From the NCBI GenBank assembly GCA_938009055.1, contig CALLIO010000123.1, forward strand, positions 1 to 7,243: a DNA stretch of 7,243 bases, read 5' to 3'. The notes beneath the pieces were generated by a model, which was not told where the DNA came from, did not search any database, and saw only the letters and a list, made by a program, of their open reading frames with translations. Shown here piece after piece: positions 6,169 through 7,243 of this stretch. A program made the translations under genes and the position numbers. The DNA comes from an uncultured Altererythrobacter sp. (GTDB taxonomy: Bacteria; Pseudomonadota; Alphaproteobacteria; Sphingomonadales; Sphingomonadaceae). Positions within the stretch are counted from its first letter, which is position 1, and every line of letters starts with the position of its first letter.

Positions 6169-7135
6169 GTGGGTGCACGAGGACAGCTTCGGCGAGAAGC
6201 GCGCGCTTTTGATGGAAGGCGATGAGGTGCTAGCCGCGCGGCTCCACTGGTTTAGCAAAATCTGTGCAGGCACGATTGCGATTGCCAAAGTTACCCACCG
6301 TCGCAAGGGGTCGCGCAAGGCGATCTGTACCACCACCCTTCCTGAAGCTGGTCATGAAGTCGAAGTTCCCGACCTTCCCCGCGATGCCAGCGAGGGGAGC
6401 GAAGTGCGGCTGATGATCCACCGCGAGCCAATGGCCGAACGCGGGCGCTATAAGCGCGCGCAAGGCCGATATTGGGGTGACAAACCGCCTGCCGATGCGA
6501 TTCCCGATGAGAATGTTCTGGGCCAAGGCGAGCAAGTCCGCCGTTTGCCCAATGGTGCATGGGAAGATGTTTGGTCGCTGGCGAGCGAGGGTGAATTGGC
6601 TTTCGCTGGCGGCAATCTGGTCATGACGCCTACCCCTGCGATGACGCTGCTCGACATTGATGGTTCGGGCAGCCCGCGCGAATTGTCACTCGCCGCGGTT
6701 CCGGCAATCGCGCAAGCGATCCGCTGGCTCGATCTTGGCGGCAATATCGGGATTGATTTTCCAACGATAGAGGCAAAGGCTGAACGCAAAGAGGTGGACG
6801 AGGCTTTGGCTGAGGCACTGAGCGACTGGCCGCATGAACGCACCGCGATGAACGGCTTTGGTTTTGTCCAGATTGTCGCGCGACTGGAGGTGCCCTCCCT
6901 GCTCCATCGCCTCACTTTCTCGCCCGCCAAAGCTTGCGCACGCTTTTTGATGCGGCAGGCCGAGCGCACCGAAGGGCATGGCGCGCTGCTCCTCACCTGC
7001 CATCCGGCTGTAAAGGCCGCGATTGAAGAGGCGTGGATTGTCGAGCTGGAAACCCTCAGCGGCAAACAGGTGCGGATAGAGGTGGATCCCAAGCTTGCGC
7101 TCGAGGCGAGCCAAGCGCAAATTGTCGAAAGATGA
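6161..7135 (+). CDS. Short divergent RNase E/G family ribonuclease
   Basis: The 324-residue product matches the RNase E/G catalytic region in outline. MTLLDIDGSG at 161-170 corresponds to the DVNTG motif of RNase E, with D165 as a metal ligand. LDLGGNIGIDFPTIEAK at 190-206 corresponds to the RDIGG-IVIDF motif, with D199 as the second metal ligand. NGFGFVQIVARLEVPSLL aligns with the region ending in SRQR. The N-terminal 100 residues resemble a reduced S1-like domain. It is well short of RNase G (about 490 residues), and I see no CPxCxG zinc-link. The first codon is TTG at 6161-6163, 8 bases inside the end of maf, with an AGG at 6150-6152. A GTG at 6173-6175 is the alternative, but residues AKWVHEDSFGEKRALL fit the family head. 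It probably cleaves single-stranded RNA; loss of the zinc-link suggests altered oligomerisation. Both aspartates are kept, so activity is plausible. Confidence 0.85.
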   Translation: MAKWVHEDSFGEKRALLMEGDEVLAARLHWFSKICAGTIAIAKVTHRRKGSRKAICTTTLPEAGHEVEVPDLPRDASEGSEVRLMIHREPMAERGRYKRAQGRYWGDKPPADAIPDENVLGQGEQVRRLPNGAWEDVWSLASEGELAFAGGNLVMTPTPAMTLLDIDGSGSPRELSLAAVPAIAQAIRWLDLGGNIGIDFPTIEAKAERKEVDEALAEALSDWPHERTAMNGFGFVQIVARLEVPSLLHRLTFSPAKACARFLMRQAERTEGHGALLLTCHPAVKAAIEEAWIVELETLSGKQVRIEVDPKLALEASQAQIVER

Positions 7136-7138
7136 GAA

Positions 7139-7179
7139 TTGGCTTGAACCAAACGGTCACAAAGTGACCGCAAGCCCAA
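7139..7179 (+). repeat. Stem-loop just after the RNase gene, possible terminator
   Basis: The core is a perfect inverted repeat CGGTCAC (7154-7160), AAA, GTGACCG (7164-7170). Outside it, TTGGCTTG (7139-7146) pairs with CAAGCC plus CAA (7171-7179), with a 7-base bulge on the left and one extra C on the right. It begins four bases after the stop of the last gene, where a terminator would be expected. No run of T follows, so it is not a classical intrinsic terminator; a 3' end stabiliser or Rho-linked hairpin is equally possible. Confidence 0.45.
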
Positions 7180-7180
7180 C

Positions 7181-7210
7181 CGGGCGTCCGCAGCAGCGCG
7201 GACTTGCCCG
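7181..7210 (+). repeat. Second GC-rich stem-loop near the right edge
   Basis: CGGGC (7181-7185) pairs with GCCCG (7206-7210), and GTCCGC (7186-7191) pairs with GCGGAC (7198-7203), leaving a two-base TT bulge and an AGCAGC loop. It lies one base after the preceding stem-loop. The remaining bases to 7243 show nothing I can identify. No T-tract follows. It may be part of a double-hairpin gene end or lie in the start of an unseen gene. Confidence 0.4.
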
Positions 7211-7243
7211 CAAGCTGCGAGGATATCGCGCGCCGGACGGCGT

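Noticed and set aside
6448..7179. 243-codon open frame on the minus strand opposite the RNase gene
   Set aside because: It is Ser/Arg-rich low-information sequence typical of an antisense shadow in GC-rich coding DNA, while the plus strand encodes recognisable RNase E/G motifs.

Overview
The window looks like chromosomal DNA of an alphaproteobacterium, most likely Sphingomonadales and within it the Erythrobacteraceae. This rests on the GC-rich composition, an IF-1 with a Gly/Pro-rich C-terminal tail, a short divergent RNase E/G-like protein directly behind a Maf gene, and a large TonB-receptor-like barrel carrying Gly/Arg-rich inserts. The lineage is inferred from recall of these families, not from a search.

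The layout is two divergent blocks around a promoter region at 5104-5301. The leftward (minus-strand) block holds a 943-residue TonB-dependent receptor-like outer-membrane protein (2272-5103), then uvrC (211-2190), then the first 37 codons of a probable UMF1-type MFS transporter that runs off the left edge (1-111). Gaps of 81 and 99 bases separate these genes, so co-transcription is possible but not shown. The rightward (plus-strand) block holds infA (5302-5577), maf (5593-6168) and an RNase E/G-family gene (6161-7135). It is tightly packed: 15 bases separate infA and maf, and maf overlaps the RNase gene by 8 bases. It therefore reads as an operon for translation initiation, nucleotide quality control and RNA processing.

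The divergent region carries two perfect 7-bp-arm inverted repeats, at 5184-5203 and 5247-5268, which are candidates for an operator and for an infA leader hairpin. After the RNase gene the last 108 bases hold two adjacent stem-loops and no gene I can call.

Most of the window is ordinary housekeeping sequence. I see no transposon, phage, CRISPR array, toxin-antitoxin pair, rRNA or tRNA, and no clear new multi-gene system. The least conventional element is inside the receptor-like protein. There, a roughly 80-residue, probably helical segment with the protein's only two mature cysteines is inserted in the barrel between Gly/Pro/Arg-rich linkers, one of which is encoded by an 18-bp tandem repeat.
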